Source: Staphylococcus coagulans
GTDB taxonomy: Bacteria; Bacillota; Bacilli; Staphylococcales; Staphylococcaceae
Direction of reading: 5' to 3'
Assembly (NCBI RefSeq): GCF_002901995.1
Contig: NZ_PPQN01000001.1
Location: forward strand, 25,934-89,933
Length of the DNA: 64,000 nt
Positions 29,241 through 39,691 of this stretch are shown piece after piece; within the stretch, counting starts at the first letter, position 1, and each line of letters opens with the position of its first letter. The position numbers and the translations under genes are program-made. The notes beneath the pieces are model-generated. The model saw only the letters and a list, made by a program, of their open reading frames with translations, made no database searches and had not been told where the DNA came from.

Positions 29241-29852
29241 ATGTCAAAATTTGATGAGCAAATTACTGTTGTGCCACGTATGCGACTATTTAATAATGAA
29301 GAAAATGCCTTTAACGGTTTTCTACCTCGTACGGATAACAAAGGTCAGTCTATTTATCAAACGCTAGCCGATTATGAAGTGAAAAGACGCGGTGATATGG
29401 AAGAAGATCCTTCATTCAAGCAATTAATTAGTTATTGTTTATTAGAAAATGAAAACGGTGAAATTTTAGTTTATGAAAGATTAGAAGGCGGCGGAGAAGC
29501 ACGTTTACATGGGAGTGCTTCAATTGGTGTTGGTGGACATATGAACGATGTTCCTAATGCTCAGAATATCGAGGAAGTCATTAAAATCAATGCGAGCCGT
29601 GAGCTTGAAGAAGAAGTTGGTTTAACCGTTGATGATAGTAAGGCGCTTAACTTTATCGGTTTTATTAATGATGATAATAATGAAGTTGGCCGTGTACATT
29701 TAGGTGTTGTTTTTAAAGTGAATGTAAAGCAAGAAGAAGTAGAAGTGCAAGAAACAGACACTTTAAAAATAGAATGGCAATCACTAGAGAACATTCAAGA
29801 TTTATCTATATTTGAATCGTGGAGTGCACTGATTTTAGAAAAAATGAAATAG
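29241..29852 (+). CDS. NUDIX-like hydrolase, function unassigned
   Basis: A 203-residue soluble protein. A Nudix box is visible in the second half: a Glu, seven residues, then RELEEEVGL, preceded by GVGGHMN with a longer insert than the classical G-x5-E spacing. This predicts hydrolysis of a nucleoside-diphosphate-linked compound, but the substrate is unknown. I start at ATG 29241 because AAAGGAG is 6 bases upstream; the frame is open from 29205. The next gene begins 9 bases after its stop, so the two form a unit after the ribosomal operon. Orthologues sit at this place in other staphylococci, as I remember. Confidence 0.75.
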   Translation: MSKFDEQITVVPRMRLFNNEENAFNGFLPRTDNKGQSIYQTLADYEVKRRGDMEEDPSFKQLISYCLLENENGEILVYERLEGGGEARLHGSASIGVGGHMNDVPNAQNIEEVIKINASRELEEEVGLTVDDSKALNFIGFINDDNNEVGRVHLGVVFKVNVKQEEVEVQETDTLKIEWQSLENIQDLSIFESWSALILEKMK

Positions 29853-29861
29853 GTGAATGCA

Positions 29862-30785
29862 ATGTCTGACATTATTCCTTTTCCAAAAATGAAGAACAAA
29901 CTTATGAAGGATATCGATGAGACAATGAAGCAAGCACAATACGAACGTGCCTATGATGCCTTTAATGCATATGAACGCCATTTTGAGTTGACGCCAGAGC
30001 TTGCTTTAAAGAAGTGTGAAGTGCTTTGGCATCTAGAGTCTTACTTAGAGCTAAAAGAAGAATCTAACATTTTAATGGTGCAAGGTTTTCAGCCTTATGA
30101 CACGTTGATGGTTTATTACATTAAAAGTTTATTTGCATTAGGACATTATCATTCAGTGGTCGAGATGATTACACAAGTGATTGATGAAGTACGCGAACAT
30201 GAGACAAGACTAATTTTGCTACCGATCAAAGATCAAGCACAATCCAAATTAGACGAACGACAAGATTATATGGCACACCGTTTACAAAATTTTACTTATT
30301 TGGATCAAAGTGAACAAACACAGCTGCTTTTAAGTTTAATCGATGATAGCGCGTATCAATTTCGGTCAACGATTGCCTATCTCTTGCAAAATGAAATCTT
30401 GCAAATGAATATACAAAGTTTAATGCTTGAATATTTACGTTTTGCTCGTTACAATCAATGCGTCCAAGTGGAAAAGCCATTTTGCAATTTGGAAATAAAG
30501 CCAAGTGAACTCAGTGGCATTGAACAAACGACATTCAAAACCGAACTTTTACCACGCATTATACATCGTTTAGAATCAGAAATGCCATCCTTTGTTCATG
30601 AGGCCTATGTTCACCTTCATACGCATAATATCGCGTTATATCCGTTTGATATTTTGGAAAAGGCATCCTTAGATACATGGGTTGAGGGCTATATGAACTA
30701 TTTTAAAGCGCTAATGGGTTTCGAATATGAAACAGAAGGCGCGATAACTGGAATATTTAACTTGATAAAATCATTAAATACATAG
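29862..30785 (+). CDS. Hypothetical helical-repeat (TPR-like) protein
   Basis: 307 residues, mostly amphipathic helices. The N-terminal half (about 20-130) has TPR-like spacing, with segments such as QYERAYDAFNAYERHF and YDTLMVYYIKSLFALGHY. There is no signal peptide or membrane segment, so a cytoplasmic scaffold or adaptor role is possible, but I do not recognise a function. ATG 29862 is chosen over an in-frame GTG at 29853 because AGGTG (29851-29855) fits the former by 6 bases. Probably co-transcribed with the NUDIX gene. Confidence 0.72.
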   Translation: MSDIIPFPKMKNKLMKDIDETMKQAQYERAYDAFNAYERHFELTPELALKKCEVLWHLESYLELKEESNILMVQGFQPYDTLMVYYIKSLFALGHYHSVVEMITQVIDEVREHETRLILLPIKDQAQSKLDERQDYMAHRLQNFTYLDQSEQTQLLLSLIDDSAYQFRSTIAYLLQNEILQMNIQSLMLEYLRFARYNQCVQVEKPFCNLEIKPSELSGIEQTTFKTELLPRIIHRLESEMPSFVHEAYVHLHTHNIALYPFDILEKASLDTWVEGYMNYFKALMGFEYETEGAITGIFNLIKSLNT

Positions 30786-30794
30786 GTATCATTA

Positions 30795-30823
30795 TTTCAA
30801 ACACTGACAACCTATGCTATAAT
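30795..30823 (+). promoter_or_regulatory. Promoter of tig
   Basis: TATAAT at 30818-30823 with an extended TGC just before it; a weak -35 TTTCAA lies 17 bases upstream (30795-30800). It is 50 bases before the tig ATG. Confidence 0.65.
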
Positions 30824-30872
30824 AAAGAAGTTGAAAAATTTTAAAAATGAAAAATCATGGAGGTTTTTATAC

Positions 30873-32195
30873 ATGACAGCAACTTGGGAAAAAAAAGAAG
30901 GTAATCAAGGGTTACTACAAGTAACTGTACCTGCAGAAGAAGTAGATAAAGCGTTAGATCAAGCGTTCAAAAAAGTAGTTAAGCAAATCAATGTACCTGG
31001 TTTCCGTAAAGGTAAAGTACCACGCCAAATTTTCGAACAACGTTTTGGTGTAGAAGCGCTTTATCAAGATGCAGTAGATATCTTATTACCAAAAGCTTAC
31101 AGTGAGGCTGTAGTAGAAGCAGATATCAATCCAGTTGATCAACCTGAAATTGAAGTAACACAAATTGAAAAAGGTAAACCATTTACTTTTGATGCTACTG
31201 TAACAGTAGAACCTGAAGTACAATTAGGTGATTACAAAGGATTAGAAATCACAAAACAAGCAACTGAATTAACTGACGAAGAGCTTGAACAAACTATTGA
31301 ACAACGCTTAGAAGCTATGGCTGATATGGTTATTAAAGAAGACGGTCAAGTTGAAGAAGGCGATACAGTTAACTTAGACTTTGATGGTTATGTAGATGGT
31401 GAACAATTCGAAGGTGGCCAAGCTGATGGCTACGACTTAGAAATCGGTTCAGGTATGTTTATCCCAGGTTTCGAAGAACAACTTGTTGGTTTGAAAGTTG
31501 GAGAAGAAAAAGAAGTTGAAGTGACATTCCCTGAAGAATATCACGCAGAAGAATTAGCGGGTAAACCAGCTACATTTAAAACAAAAATTAATGAAATCAA
31601 AACAAAAGAAGTTCCTGAGTTAGACGATGAATTAGCAAATGAACTTGATTCTGAAGCTGATAACGTTGAACAATACAAAGAAAACTTACGTAAGCAATTA
31701 ACTGAACAAAAACAAACTGATGCTGAAAACTTACAAAAGGAAGAAGCAATTACATTAGCAACTGACAATGCTACAGTTGATATTCCTGAAGCAATGATTA
31801 AAACAGAAGAAGATCGTATGGTTCAAGAATTTGCGCAACGTTTACAACAACAAGGTCTTAACCTAGAAACTTATTTCCAAATTTCTGGTCAATCTGAAGA
31901 AGACTTACGTGGTCAAATGAAAGACGACGCAGAACAACGTGTAAAAACTAACTTAACTTTAGCAGCAATCGCTGAAGCTGAAAATATCGAAGTTTCTGAA
32001 GAAGATGTTGATAAAGAGTTACAAAATATGAGTGAACAATTCAACATTTCAGTAGAAGATATCAAAAACACTTTAGGTAATACTGACATCGTTAAAAATG
32101 ATGTACGTGTGAAAAAAGTAATTGATTTATTAGTTGATGAAGCGAAATTAGTTGAAGCAAAAAATGAAGATAACGAAGCGAGCGAAGAAGCTTAA
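30873..32195 (+). CDS. tig: Trigger factor
   Basis: Ribosome-bound chaperone and peptidyl-prolyl isomerase. N-terminal ribosome-binding domain with the signature [19 protein letters not shown] (about 41-59), FKBP domain in the middle (about 160-245, [20 protein letters not shown] then [10 protein letters not shown]) and a long acidic helical C-terminal domain (about 250-440). 440 aa, slightly longer than S. aureus Tig, the extra residues being in the acidic tail. ATG 30873 follows GGAGG; an in-frame TTG at 30831 lies in the promoter leader. It comes just before clpX, as in other Firmicutes. Confidence 0.97.
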   Translation: MTATWEKKEGNQGLLQVTVPAEEVDKALDQAFKKVVKQINVPGFRKGKVPRQIFEQRFGVEALYQDAVDILLPKAYSEAVVEADINPVDQPEIEVTQIEKGKPFTFDATVTVEPEVQLGDYKGLEITKQATELTDEELEQTIEQRLEAMADMVIKEDGQVEEGDTVNLDFDGYVDGEQFEGGQADGYDLEIGSGMFIPGFEEQLVGLKVGEEKEVEVTFPEEYHAEELAGKPATFKTKINEIKTKEVPELDDELANELDSEADNVEQYKENLRKQLTEQKQTDAENLQKEEAITLATDNATVDIPEAMIKTEEDRMVQEFAQRLQQQGLNLETYFQISGQSEEDLRGQMKDDAEQRVKTNLTLAAIAEAENIEVSEEDVDKELQNMSEQFNISVEDIKNTLGNTDIVKNDVRVKKVIDLLVDEAKLVEAKNEDNEASEEA

Positions 32196-32205
32196 TTAAA
32201 GGATG

Positions 32206-32338
32206 TTGAGTGATACGATGGTTAGATCGAACATTCACTCAATGTTGACTAGCGCAACTGTAATAAATTGACCCTTGAGGGGGTGGGATATTGAATTCTT
32301 GAACTCAAAGTTTTCTATAATCCCACTCTCATTTTCGT
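32206..32338 (+). terminator. Two hairpins downstream of tig, second terminator-like
   Basis: First, TTGAGTGA (32206-32213) pairs with TCACTCAA (32235-32242), no T-run. Second, GAG plus GTGGGAT (from about 32277) pairs with ATCCCACTCTC, ending near 32330, then ATTTTCG. The second is the likely terminator; the GTGGGAT/ATCCCAC core recalls terminators common in staphylococcal intergenic DNA. Confidence 0.62.
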
Positions 32339-32561
32339 TTATTGGCTATTTCAAATTCGATGAGATGCATAGTTAATATAGAATCAGCGATTAGAATTTC
32401 AATTGATATGAAAGAACTAAGGGAATTGTATATAATAAAGTAGTAAGCATCACTTGTTAATGGTTTCTTGCTATTTACAAAATACATTACAGTTAAGGCT
32501 AAGAAGTTAATGACTAGTCCAATGATGCAACGTAATGCAAATAACTTGAAAGAAACTATAT
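32339..32561. other. Gene-free stretch upstream of clpX promoter
   Basis: A TATAAT at 32431-32436 has only a badly spaced TTGATA (32403). A 19-codon frame runs 32510-32569 with a weak ribosome site and would need that upstream start. No gene is supported. Confidence 0.45.
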
Positions 32562-32590
32562 TTGCGTAATAGAATGCATTCTAGTATAGT
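32562..32590 (+). promoter_or_regulatory. clpX promoter with palindromic spacer
   Basis: TTGCGT (32562-32567) and TATAGT (32585-32590) with a 17-base spacer. The spacer and first two following bases contain the perfect 12-base palindrome AGAATGCATTCT (32571-32582), a possible operator. No CtsR-type heptad repeat is visible. Confidence 0.55.
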
Positions 32591-32617
32591 CGTTAAAGAA
32601 CAGGGGTGTAATAAAGT

Positions 32618-33880
32618 ATGTTTAAATTCAATGAAGATGAAGAAAACTTAAAATGTTCTTTCTGTGGTAAAGATCAGGATCAAGTTAAAAAGTTAGTTGC
32701 AGGGAGCGGTGTCTATATTTGTAATGAATGTATCGAACTCTGCTCTGAAATCGTTGAAGAAGAATTAAGTCAACAAGAAACAGAAGAATTAACAGAACTA
32801 CCCACACCAAAAGAAATCATGGAGCAATTGAATAATTATGTCATCGGCCAAGAAAAAGCTAAAAAATCTTTAGCAGTCGCAGTTTATAATCATTATAAAC
32901 GTGTTCAACAATTAGGACCTAAAGATGACGACGTAGAATTACAAAAAAGTAATGTCGCTTTAATTGGGCCTACAGGTAGTGGTAAAACATTATTGGCACA
33001 AACATTGGCACGTACATTAAATGTACCGTTTGCTATTGCTGATGCCACAAGTTTGACAGAAGCTGGATACGTAGGTGAAGATGTTGAAAATATTCTGTTA
33101 CGTTTAATACAAGCAGCTGATTTCGATATTGATAAAGCCGAAAAAGGTATTATCTATGTCGATGAAATTGATAAAATCGCACGTAAATCTGAGAATACGT
33201 CTATTACACGTGACGTTTCTGGCGAAGGTGTCCAACAGGCATTGCTCAAAATCTTAGAAGGTACAACTGCAAGTGTACCGCCACAAGGTGGACGTAAGCA
33301 TCCGAACCAAGAGTTTATTCAAATTGACACAACAAATATTCTCTTTATTTTAGGTGGTGCATTTGATGGTATTAACGAAGTCATTAAACGCCGCCTAGGT
33401 GAAAAAGTTATCGGTTTCGCAAGTAACGAAGTTTCAAATTATGATGAAGCGAGTTTACTCGAACAAATTCGACCAGAAGATTTACAAACGTATGGCTTAA
33501 TTCCTGAGTTTATTGGTCGTGTACCTATTGTTGCAAACCTTGAAACCTTAGATGTCGAAGCGCTTAAAAATATTTTAACGCAACCTAAAAATGCACTTGT
33601 TAAGCAGTATACAAAAATGCTTGAATTAGATGGTGTTTCTTTAGAGTTTACTGACGAAGCATTAGCAGCAATAAGTGAAAAAGCAATAGAACGTAAAACA
33701 GGTGCACGTGGTCTACGCTCTATTATTGAAGAAGCATTGATAGATATCATGTACGATATTCCTTCAACTGAAGATGTCGTGAAAGTTGTTATTACTAAAG
33801 AAACAATTGTTAATGAAACTGAGCCAGAACTCTATGATTCTGAAGGTAATCTCGTTAACGTGACAAAAACTTCTGCATAA
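32618..33880 (+). CDS. clpX: ATP-dependent Clp protease ATP-binding subunit ClpX
   Basis: Unfoldase of ClpXP. The N-terminal zinc-binding domain has Cys13, Cys16, Cys35 and Cys38; the AAA+ domain has Walker A GPTGSGKT (117-124) and Walker [11 protein letters not shown]. The ClpP-docking IGF loop (KVIGFASNE) and the pore loop near GYVGEDVE are present. 420 aa, the S. aureus length. A GGGGTG ribosome site precedes ATG. clpP is not adjacent, as usual for Firmicutes. Confidence 0.98.
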   Translation: MFKFNEDEENLKCSFCGKDQDQVKKLVAGSGVYICNECIELCSEIVEEELSQQETEELTELPTPKEIMEQLNNYVIGQEKAKKSLAVAVYNHYKRVQQLGPKDDDVELQKSNVALIGPTGSGKTLLAQTLARTLNVPFAIADATSLTEAGYVGEDVENILLRLIQAADFDIDKAEKGIIYVDEIDKIARKSENTSITRDVSGEGVQQALLKILEGTTASVPPQGGRKHPNQEFIQIDTTNILFILGGAFDGINEVIKRRLGEKVIGFASNEVSNYDEASLLEQIRPEDLQTYGLIPEFIGRVPIVANLETLDVEALKNILTQPKNALVKQYTKMLELDGVSLEFTDEALAAISEKAIERKTGARGLRSIIEEALIDIMYDIPSTEDVVKVVITKETIVNETEPELYDSEGNLVNVTKTSA

Positions 33881-33974
33881 GCCAAGGGTAAATTTAAAAG
33901 AATAATGGCATAAAAGGTTGTTCCGAAATTTATTTCTTTTTTAAGTTTGCGCATGTTTTTGTTTATTGTTGCAA

Positions 33975-34017
33975 AGCTGAGTCTCATAATCAAATGGATT
34001 ATGTCTCAGCTTTTTTT
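33975..34017 (+). terminator. Intrinsic terminator of clpX
   Basis: AGCTGAG and CATAATC pair with GATTATG and CTCAGCT around a small internal bulge, followed by seven T. Confidence 0.88.
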
Positions 34018-34046
34018 ATAATAAAAATAAAAGAGGTGAAATTAAA

Positions 34047-34640
34047 GTGAAAATTAATCCAAACCATGTCGATTTATTAATAAGTGCAGTAAAGCCAGAA
34101 CAATATCCCGATCTCGGTTTGCACGAAGTGGCACTAAGCGGGCGCTCTAACGTTGGTAAATCGACATTTATCAATAGCATGATTGGACGCAAAAATATGG
34201 CTAGAACTTCACAACAGCCAGGTAAAACACAAACACTCAACTTTTTCAATATTGATGAACAATTAATTTTTGTTGATGTGCCAGGTTATGGTTATGCCAA
34301 AGTAAGTAAAAAACAGCGTGAAGCATTTGGTAAAATGATTGAAACTTATATCACAACACGAGAACAGTTAAAACTAGTGATACAACTTGTTGACCTTCGT
34401 CATCCGCCGACTGAAGATGATGTGCTCATGTATGATTTTTTAAAGTACTATGACATCCCAACATTAATCATTGCGACAAAAGAAGATAAAATTCCAAAAG
34501 GGAAAGTCCAAAAGCATATTAAAATCATTAAAGAAAAACTAAAGTTGGAAAAAGGGGATCAAATTATTAGTTATTCTTCAATTGAGAAAAAGAAGCAAGA
34601 TTTGATTTGGTCTACAATCCAAGAATTTTTAGAAGCATAA
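34047..34640 (+). CDS. engB: Ribosome biogenesis GTP-binding protein EngB (YsxC)
   Basis: Essential GTPase for late 50S assembly. 197 residues with G1 GRSNVGKST (about 30-38), switch I region with [11 protein letters not shown]3 DVPGYG, G4 ATKEDK and G5 in SYSSIEKK. It starts at GTG 34047 with GAGGTGA about 9 bases upstream. Adjacent to clpX as in Bacillus (clpX, lonA, ysxC); a lon gene is missing here, as in staphylococci generally. Confidence 0.96.
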   Translation: MKINPNHVDLLISAVKPEQYPDLGLHEVALSGRSNVGKSTFINSMIGRKNMARTSQQPGKTQTLNFFNIDEQLIFVDVPGYGYAKVSKKQREAFGKMIETYITTREQLKLVIQLVDLRHPPTEDDVLMYDFLKYYDIPTLIIATKEDKIPKGKVQKHIKIIKEKLKLEKGDQIISYSSIEKKKQDLIWSTIQEFLEA

Positions 34641-34806
34641 AGACGACTTCGAAGTACATATGTTATTTTATTAAAGCATGTCAATATACGCAAGGACAGC
34701 ATAAGATGAGGTTTTATAACGAAGCCATTTTATCTTTCTTTTCTAACCCTAAGTCATTCGTACTTCAATAAATCTTTAAATCATCAAATTAAAGTTTCTT
34801 TTTTTA

Positions 34807-34835
34807 ATTAGAATGAATCTAATCTGTGTTATAAT
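34807..34835 (+). promoter_or_regulatory. hemA promoter with PerR-box-like operator
   Basis: TATAAT (34830-34835) with an extended TGT before it. The 15-base dyad TTAGAATGAATCTAA (34808-34822) covers the -35 area and matches the Per box pattern TTAnAATnATTnTAA with one mismatch (tenth base). In B. subtilis PerR represses hemAXCDBL; extending this to staphylococci is inference. Confidence 0.5.
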
Positions 34836-34867
34836 GTAGTTATTGTAGATTATATGGGGGCATAAAC

Positions 34868-36208
34868 ATGTATTTAATAGCAGTAAGTGTAAATCATCGA
34901 ACAGCTGATGTTACATGTCGTGAGAAGCTAGCATTTAAAGAAGAAAATATGCTTAGCGTCCACGAATCACTGTTTGAAACAAAGTCTATATTAGAGAACG
35001 TGATCTTATCAACTTGTAACCGTACTGAAGTCTATGCTGTAGTCGATCAAATTCATACGGGCCGTTATTACATTCAAAGATTTTTGGCGAGACAATTTAA
35101 TTTTGAGGTAGATGAGATAAAAGCCATTTCTGAAGTTAAAACAGAAAATGATGCTATTGAACATCTATTTAAAGTTGCTTCTGGGTTAGATTCAATTGTC
35201 CTAGGAGAAACTCAGATACTTGGTCAAATGAGAGATGCTTTCTTTACAGCTCAAAAAGCAGGAACTACGGGCACTATATTTAATGAGTTGTTTAAGCAAG
35301 CGATTACTTTTAGTAAAAAGGCACACCATGAAACAGATATCGCTGACAACACAATTAGTGTATCTTACGGTGCTGTGGAACTTGCGAAAAAGATGTTCGG
35401 TAAACTTAATAAAAAGCATGCGTTAGTGATTGGCGCTGGTGAAATGGCAGAATTGTCATTGCTCAATTTAAAAGGTGCTGGCGTAAGTGAGATTACGATA
35501 ATTAATCGTACATTATCACGCGCAAAATCATTAGCGGATCAATACGGGGTTCATTATGCTGAATGGGATGCGTTAGGTGATTTTCTCGTAAAATCAGATA
35601 TCGTAATCAGTTCTACAAGTTCTGAACAATTTATTATTACGCAAGACATGTTAGAAATGTGTCAGGCTGTGGCGAAAACAGCTCAAAAAGTACTCATTGA
35701 TATTGCAGTTCCGAGAGATATCGAACCATTTGAAGCAAATGATACAGAGTTGTTTATTTACGATGTTGATGATTTAAAAGGTCTCGTTGATGCAAATTTA
35801 CGTGAACGTCGTAAAGCGGCAGACCAAATCTTATTGCGTATACCGTCTGAAATTGAAAAACATAATGAATGGGTGAGAATGTTAGGCGTTGTTCCTGTTA
35901 TTCGTGCTTTACGAGAAAAAGCAATGTTAATTCAACAAGAGACGATGGATAGCATAGACCGTAAGTTGCCTAATATGTCTGAACGTGATCGTAAAGTTGT
36001 TTCTAAACATACGAAAAGTATTATTAATCAAATGTTGAAAGACCCAATCAAGCAAGCCAAAGAAATAAGTGACGATCGAAACGCAGATGCTAAGCTTCAA
36101 TTATTTAAAGAAATTTTTGATTTAGAAGTTGAAGCGGATTATAAATCTCAAGCCATTGAGAAAAAAAGAACACTTTTAAGAGAGAGATTACTTAATTTTG
36201 AAACTTAA
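34868..36208 (+). CDS. hemA: Glutamyl-tRNA reductase
   Basis: First step of the C5 route to heme: reduces glutamyl-tRNA to glutamate-1-semialdehyde. The catalytic Cys50 lies in [10 protein letters not shown]. Substrate-binding VNHRTADV (8-15) and [16 protein letters not shown] are intact, and the NADPH domain has [11 protein letters not shown]. 446 aa, normal length. In S. aureus HemX keeps HemA levels low. The GGGGGC site is 6-7 bases before ATG. First gene of hemAXCDBL. Confidence 0.97.
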   Translation: MYLIAVSVNHRTADVTCREKLAFKEENMLSVHESLFETKSILENVILSTCNRTEVYAVVDQIHTGRYYIQRFLARQFNFEVDEIKAISEVKTENDAIEHLFKVASGLDSIVLGETQILGQMRDAFFTAQKAGTTGTIFNELFKQAITFSKKAHHETDIADNTISVSYGAVELAKKMFGKLNKKHALVIGAGEMAELSLLNLKGAGVSEITIINRTLSRAKSLADQYGVHYAEWDALGDFLVKSDIVISSTSSEQFIITQDMLEMCQAVAKTAQKVLIDIAVPRDIEPFEANDTELFIYDVDDLKGLVDANLRERRKAADQILLRIPSEIEKHNEWVRMLGVVPVIRALREKAMLIQQETMDSIDRKLPNMSERDRKVVSKHTKSIINQMLKDPIKQAKEISDDRNADAKLQLFKEIFDLEVEADYKSQAIEKKRTLLRERLLNFET

Positions 36209-36222
36209 CAAGCGGTGATGCT

Positions 36223-37059
36223 ATGGAAGAGACCTTTTTTATACGGTTTCATGAAATAATATTATTGATTTATTTAGTGAGCATGGTTTGTTTAATTATA
36301 GACGTGTTCCAAAAAAATTATCGTGTGCAAAATATTGGTTTTTATGCATTAGGGATTGTTTGGTTTTGTCAAACAGTCTCTTTAACTATGTTTATTACAT
36401 GGCAAAAACAACTGCCGTTAACATCTCTAGTAGAGAGTTTTTATGTTTTAACGTGGTTAATACTGACAATTACTTTCATTATGTCAGTGATGCGACAATC
36501 TGACTTTATGATTGCATTTTTAAATGTAATTGGTTTTATCTTTATGACCATTCATACGTTTCATCCACAACAATTTAAAATGGGCGGAACGCGACTCACA
36601 GTCATGAATGAGCTCCTTGTTTTCCATATATCACTCGCTTTACTAAGCTATGTGATCTTTGCAGTTGCATTTGTAAATGCAATCATCTATTTGATTCAAT
36701 ATCGTAATTTAAAACAAAAGCGTTTTAATCAAAATTATTTTCGAATAAGTAGTATCGGAACACTTGAAAAAATTGTATTTTACAGTTCTCTTGTTGGCAC
36801 AATCATTATGTTTATAAGCTTGTTATTAGGAATATTATGGGGAATGAATTCAATCGGTTTCCATATTTTCGCCGATTTGAAAGTTATCTCATCATTAATT
36901 ATTTTTGTGGCTTATTCTATATTTATTGCTTTACGACTCACACATCGATTTAAGCAATACTTTTTAATTCAGTTGAATATTATGTTATTTTTAGGCTGTA
37001 TGTTTAACTTGATTGTCGTCACTCAATTATCAACGTTCCATCAATGGACAGGTGTGTAA
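36223..37059 (+). CDS. hemX: HemX, membrane regulator of HemA abundance
   Basis: A 278-residue protein with about eight hydrophobic segments spread over the full length, related to the CcsA/CcmC cytochrome c assembly fold. It has no known enzymatic role in heme synthesis; in S. aureus loss of hemX raises HemA and heme. It starts 14 bases after hemA. The family member is recognised mostly by position, length and topology. Confidence 0.88.
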   Translation: MEETFFIRFHEIILLIYLVSMVCLIIDVFQKNYRVQNIGFYALGIVWFCQTVSLTMFITWQKQLPLTSLVESFYVLTWLILTITFIMSVMRQSDFMIAFLNVIGFIFMTIHTFHPQQFKMGGTRLTVMNELLVFHISLALLSYVIFAVAFVNAIIYLIQYRNLKQKRFNQNYFRISSIGTLEKIVFYSSLVGTIIMFISLLLGILWGMNSIGFHIFADLKVISSLIIFVAYSIFIALRLTHRFKQYFLIQLNIMLFLGCMFNLIVVTQLSTFHQWTGV

Positions 37060-37084
37060 CGAATTTTTATTGGAGGAAAACTCA

Positions 37085-38008
37085 ATGCGTAAACTAATTG
37101 TCGGTTCAAGAAGAAGCCAACTTGCGCTTACCCAAAGTCAACAGTTTATCGATCGTTTAAAAGCAATTGAGCCTGATTTGGATATTGAAATTAAAGAAAT
37201 TGTAACTAAAGGCGATCAAATAGTCGATAGACAGTTATCAAAAGTAGGTGGCAAAGGCTTATTTGTAAAAGAAATTCAAAATGAATTATTTAATCATCAA
37301 ATCGACTTTGCGATACATTCGTTAAAGGATGTGCCTAGTGAATTACCTGAAGGTCTTACATTAGGGTGTATCCCGGATCGAGAGAACCCTTTTGATGCTT
37401 ATATCGCTAATAATCATGTGCCACTCAATGAGTTGCCTGATGGTAGTATTATTGGTACTAGTTCACTACGACGTGGTGCACAAATTTTAGCGAAATACCC
37501 AAAACTCGAGATTAAATGGATAAGAGGCAATATCGATACGCGATTAAAGAAACTCCATTCAGAGGATTATGATGCGATTATTTTAGCTGCAGCAGGTTTA
37601 AAACGAATGGGTTGGTCTGACGATATCGTCACGTCTTACCTTGATAACGGACAACTTGTTCCAGCGATTGGTCAAGGTGCACTGGGTATTGAGTGTCGAT
37701 CAGACGATTATGAATTATTGGCATTGCTTGCTAAGGTACATAATCAAGATGTGGCTGACTGTGTTGCTGCAGAACGCACATTCTTGAAGGAAATGAATGG
37801 AAGTTGCCAAGTCCCAATTGGTGGCTATGCGTATAAAGATGACAAACAACGTATCCATTTTACAGGTTTGATCATGTCACCAGATGGTACACAACGCTTT
37901 GAGCACACTGAAATAGGGGATCAACCTATTGGATTGGGAAATAAAGTGAGTCAAACATTAAAAGCCCAAGGTGCAGATCAAATTATAGCAGCATTAAACG
38001 CAGAATAA
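37085..38008 (+). CDS. hemC: Porphobilinogen deaminase (hydroxymethylbilane synthase)
   Basis: Joins four porphobilinogens into hydroxymethylbilane. Asp82 in HSLKDVP is catalytic, RR at 129-130 and RGNIDTR bind the chain, and Cys241 in [10 protein letters not shown] holds the dipyrromethane cofactor. 307 aa. The start at ATG 37085 is set by GGAGG ten bases upstream and the [18 protein letters not shown]-terminus; an open frame from 37013 overlaps hemX and is rejected. Confidence 0.97.
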   Translation: MRKLIVGSRRSQLALTQSQQFIDRLKAIEPDLDIEIKEIVTKGDQIVDRQLSKVGGKGLFVKEIQNELFNHQIDFAIHSLKDVPSELPEGLTLGCIPDRENPFDAYIANNHVPLNELPDGSIIGTSSLRRGAQILAKYPKLEIKWIRGNIDTRLKKLHSEDYDAIILAAAGLKRMGWSDDIVTSYLDNGQLVPAIGQGALGIECRSDDYELLALLAKVHNQDVADCVAAERTFLKEMNGSCQVPIGGYAYKDDKQRIHFTGLIMSPDGTQRFEHTEIGDQPIGLGNKVSQTLKAQGADQIIAALNAE

Positions 38009-38022
38009 AGAAGGTGTATAAA

Positions 38023-38700
38023 ATGAAGCCAGTCGTAGTGATGACACAAACAAAGCCGTATGTAGATGAGCGAGTTGAAATTCAACATTTGCCATTTGTA
38101 GAGATGCAAACTTTATCTTTTGATACGCACTTGTTAGATACGCACTACGACTGGCTCATTTTGACTTCTCAAAATGCTGTTCGATACTTTTTACCTTATA
38201 TGGAGCAACTAAATTATCGACATCTTGCAGTCATTGGACAAAAAACGAAGGCATTTTGTGAATCTAATCATTTAGATGTCCACTTTTATCCATCTGACTA
38301 TTCTCAAGAGGGCTTTTTAAAAGAATTCCCGGTAGTCAGCGGACTACAAATCCTTTTGCCGTCCAGCAAGTTAGCACGACCGTTGTTACAACAAACGCTT
38401 GAAATGAGAGGTTGTCAAGTTCATAAAATTGATCTTTATCAACCACATCCAGTACAACAAAATATTGATGAAGCTTATAATCGTATTCATCAAAATGCTG
38501 TTGATGCAGTGACGTTTGCAAGCGCTTCAGCTGCAAATGCTTTTTTTCAGCAGTACCAACCTCGTCATTTTGGTCACTACTTTGCTATAGGCAAACAAAC
38601 CGCTAATGCAATCAAAAGCTATGGCAACAATTGTTGCACTGCTCAAATTCAAACTTTAGAATCAATTGTGGATAAAATAATAGAAATGAGGGTTTTATAA
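38023..38700 (+). CDS. hemD: Uroporphyrinogen-III synthase
   Basis: Closes hydroxymethylbilane to uroporphyrinogen III with inversion of ring D. This family is poorly conserved; recognition rests on length (225 aa), operon place between hemC and hemB, and segments such as [14 protein letters not shown] and [14 protein letters not shown], which match its two-lobed fold. ATG 38023 is favoured over GTG 38014, which lies in the ribosome site. Its stop overlaps the hemB start (TAATG). Confidence 0.88.
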   Translation: MKPVVVMTQTKPYVDERVEIQHLPFVEMQTLSFDTHLLDTHYDWLILTSQNAVRYFLPYMEQLNYRHLAVIGQKTKAFCESNHLDVHFYPSDYSQEGFLKEFPVVSGLQILLPSSKLARPLLQQTLEMRGCQVHKIDLYQPHPVQQNIDEAYNRIHQNAVDAVTFASASAANAFFQQYQPRHFGHYFAIGKQTANAIKSYGNNCCTAQIQTLESIVDKIIEMRVL

Positions 38701-39677
38701 TGGAATTTGATAGACATAGACGTTTAAGATCATCACGTACAATGCGTGATATGGTAAGAGAAACACATCTAAGAAAAGAAGATTTAATTTATCCTATTTT
38801 TGTTGTCGAAAAAGATGATGTTAAAACAGAAATTAAATCTTTACCCGGCGTTTATCAAATTAGTTTGAATTTATTACATGAAGAAATTCAAGCTGCATAT
38901 GATTTAGGAATTCGTGCAATCATGTTTTTCGGTATTCCTAATGAAAAAGATAGCTGTGGTACAGGAGCTTACGTTGAAGATGGTGTGATACAAAAAGCGA
39001 CACGAATTGCTAAATCAATGTATAAAGACTTATTAATACTCGCAGATACTTGTCTATGTGAGTATACGGATCATGGTCACTGCGGTTTAATTGACCCTCA
39101 TACACACGATGTAGATAATGATAAAACTTTACCTTTATTAGTGAAAACTGCGATTTCTCAAGTGGAAGCGGGCGCTGATATAATTGCACCAAGCAATATG
39201 ATGGATGGTTTTGTTATTGCTATACGTGAAGGGCTCGATAAAGCCGGATACCAAAATATACCAATTATGAGTTATGGCATTAAATACGCATCGAGCTTTT
39301 TCGGTCCATTTAGAGATGCTGCAGAATCAGCACCTTCTTTTGGAGATAGAAAGACATATCAAATGGATCCTGCAAACCGCCTAGAAGCACTTCGAGAATT
39401 GGAATCTGACCTTAAAGAAGGTGCCGATATGATGATTGTTAAACCTGCACTCAGCTATTTAGATATTATTCGAGATGTTAGAAATCATAGTAATGTTCCA
39501 ATTGTGGCGTACAATGTAAGTGGTGAGTATAGTATGACAAAAGCAGCAGCTTTAAATGGTTGGATTGATGAAGAAAAAGTCGTTATGGAACAAATGATTT
39601 CTATGAAGCGTGCAGGTGCTGATATGATTATCACTTATTTCGCTAAAGATATCTGTCAATATCTAGATAAGGAATAA
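38700..39677 (+). CDS. hemB: Delta-aminolevulinic acid dehydratase (porphobilinogen synthase)
   Basis: Condenses two 5-aminolevulinates. Schiff-base lysines Lys195 ([17 protein letters not shown]) and Lys248 ([12 protein letters not shown]) are present. Cys118, Cys120 and Cys128 in [15 protein letters not shown] form the zinc site, so this is a Zn-type enzyme. 325 aa. Its start overlaps the hemD stop, with SD GAGGG in the hemD tail. Confidence 0.98.
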   Translation: MEFDRHRRLRSSRTMRDMVRETHLRKEDLIYPIFVVEKDDVKTEIKSLPGVYQISLNLLHEEIQAAYDLGIRAIMFFGIPNEKDSCGTGAYVEDGVIQKATRIAKSMYKDLLILADTCLCEYTDHGHCGLIDPHTHDVDNDKTLPLLVKTAISQVEAGADIIAPSNMMDGFVIAIREGLDKAGYQNIPIMSYGIKYASSFFGPFRDAAESAPSFGDRKTYQMDPANRLEALRELESDLKEGADMMIVKPALSYLDIIRDVRNHSNVPIVAYNVSGEYSMTKAAALNGWIDEEKVVMEQMISMKRAGADMIITYFAKDICQYLDKE

Positions 39678-39691
39678 AAGGAGGTCACATC

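Noticed and set aside
32510..32569. 19-codon ORF upstream of clpX
   Set aside because: Weak ribosome site, and it lies upstream of the best clpX transcription start.
37013..37084. hemC starting inside hemX
   Set aside because: The family N-terminus [10 protein letters not shown] begins at 37085 with its own GGAGG.
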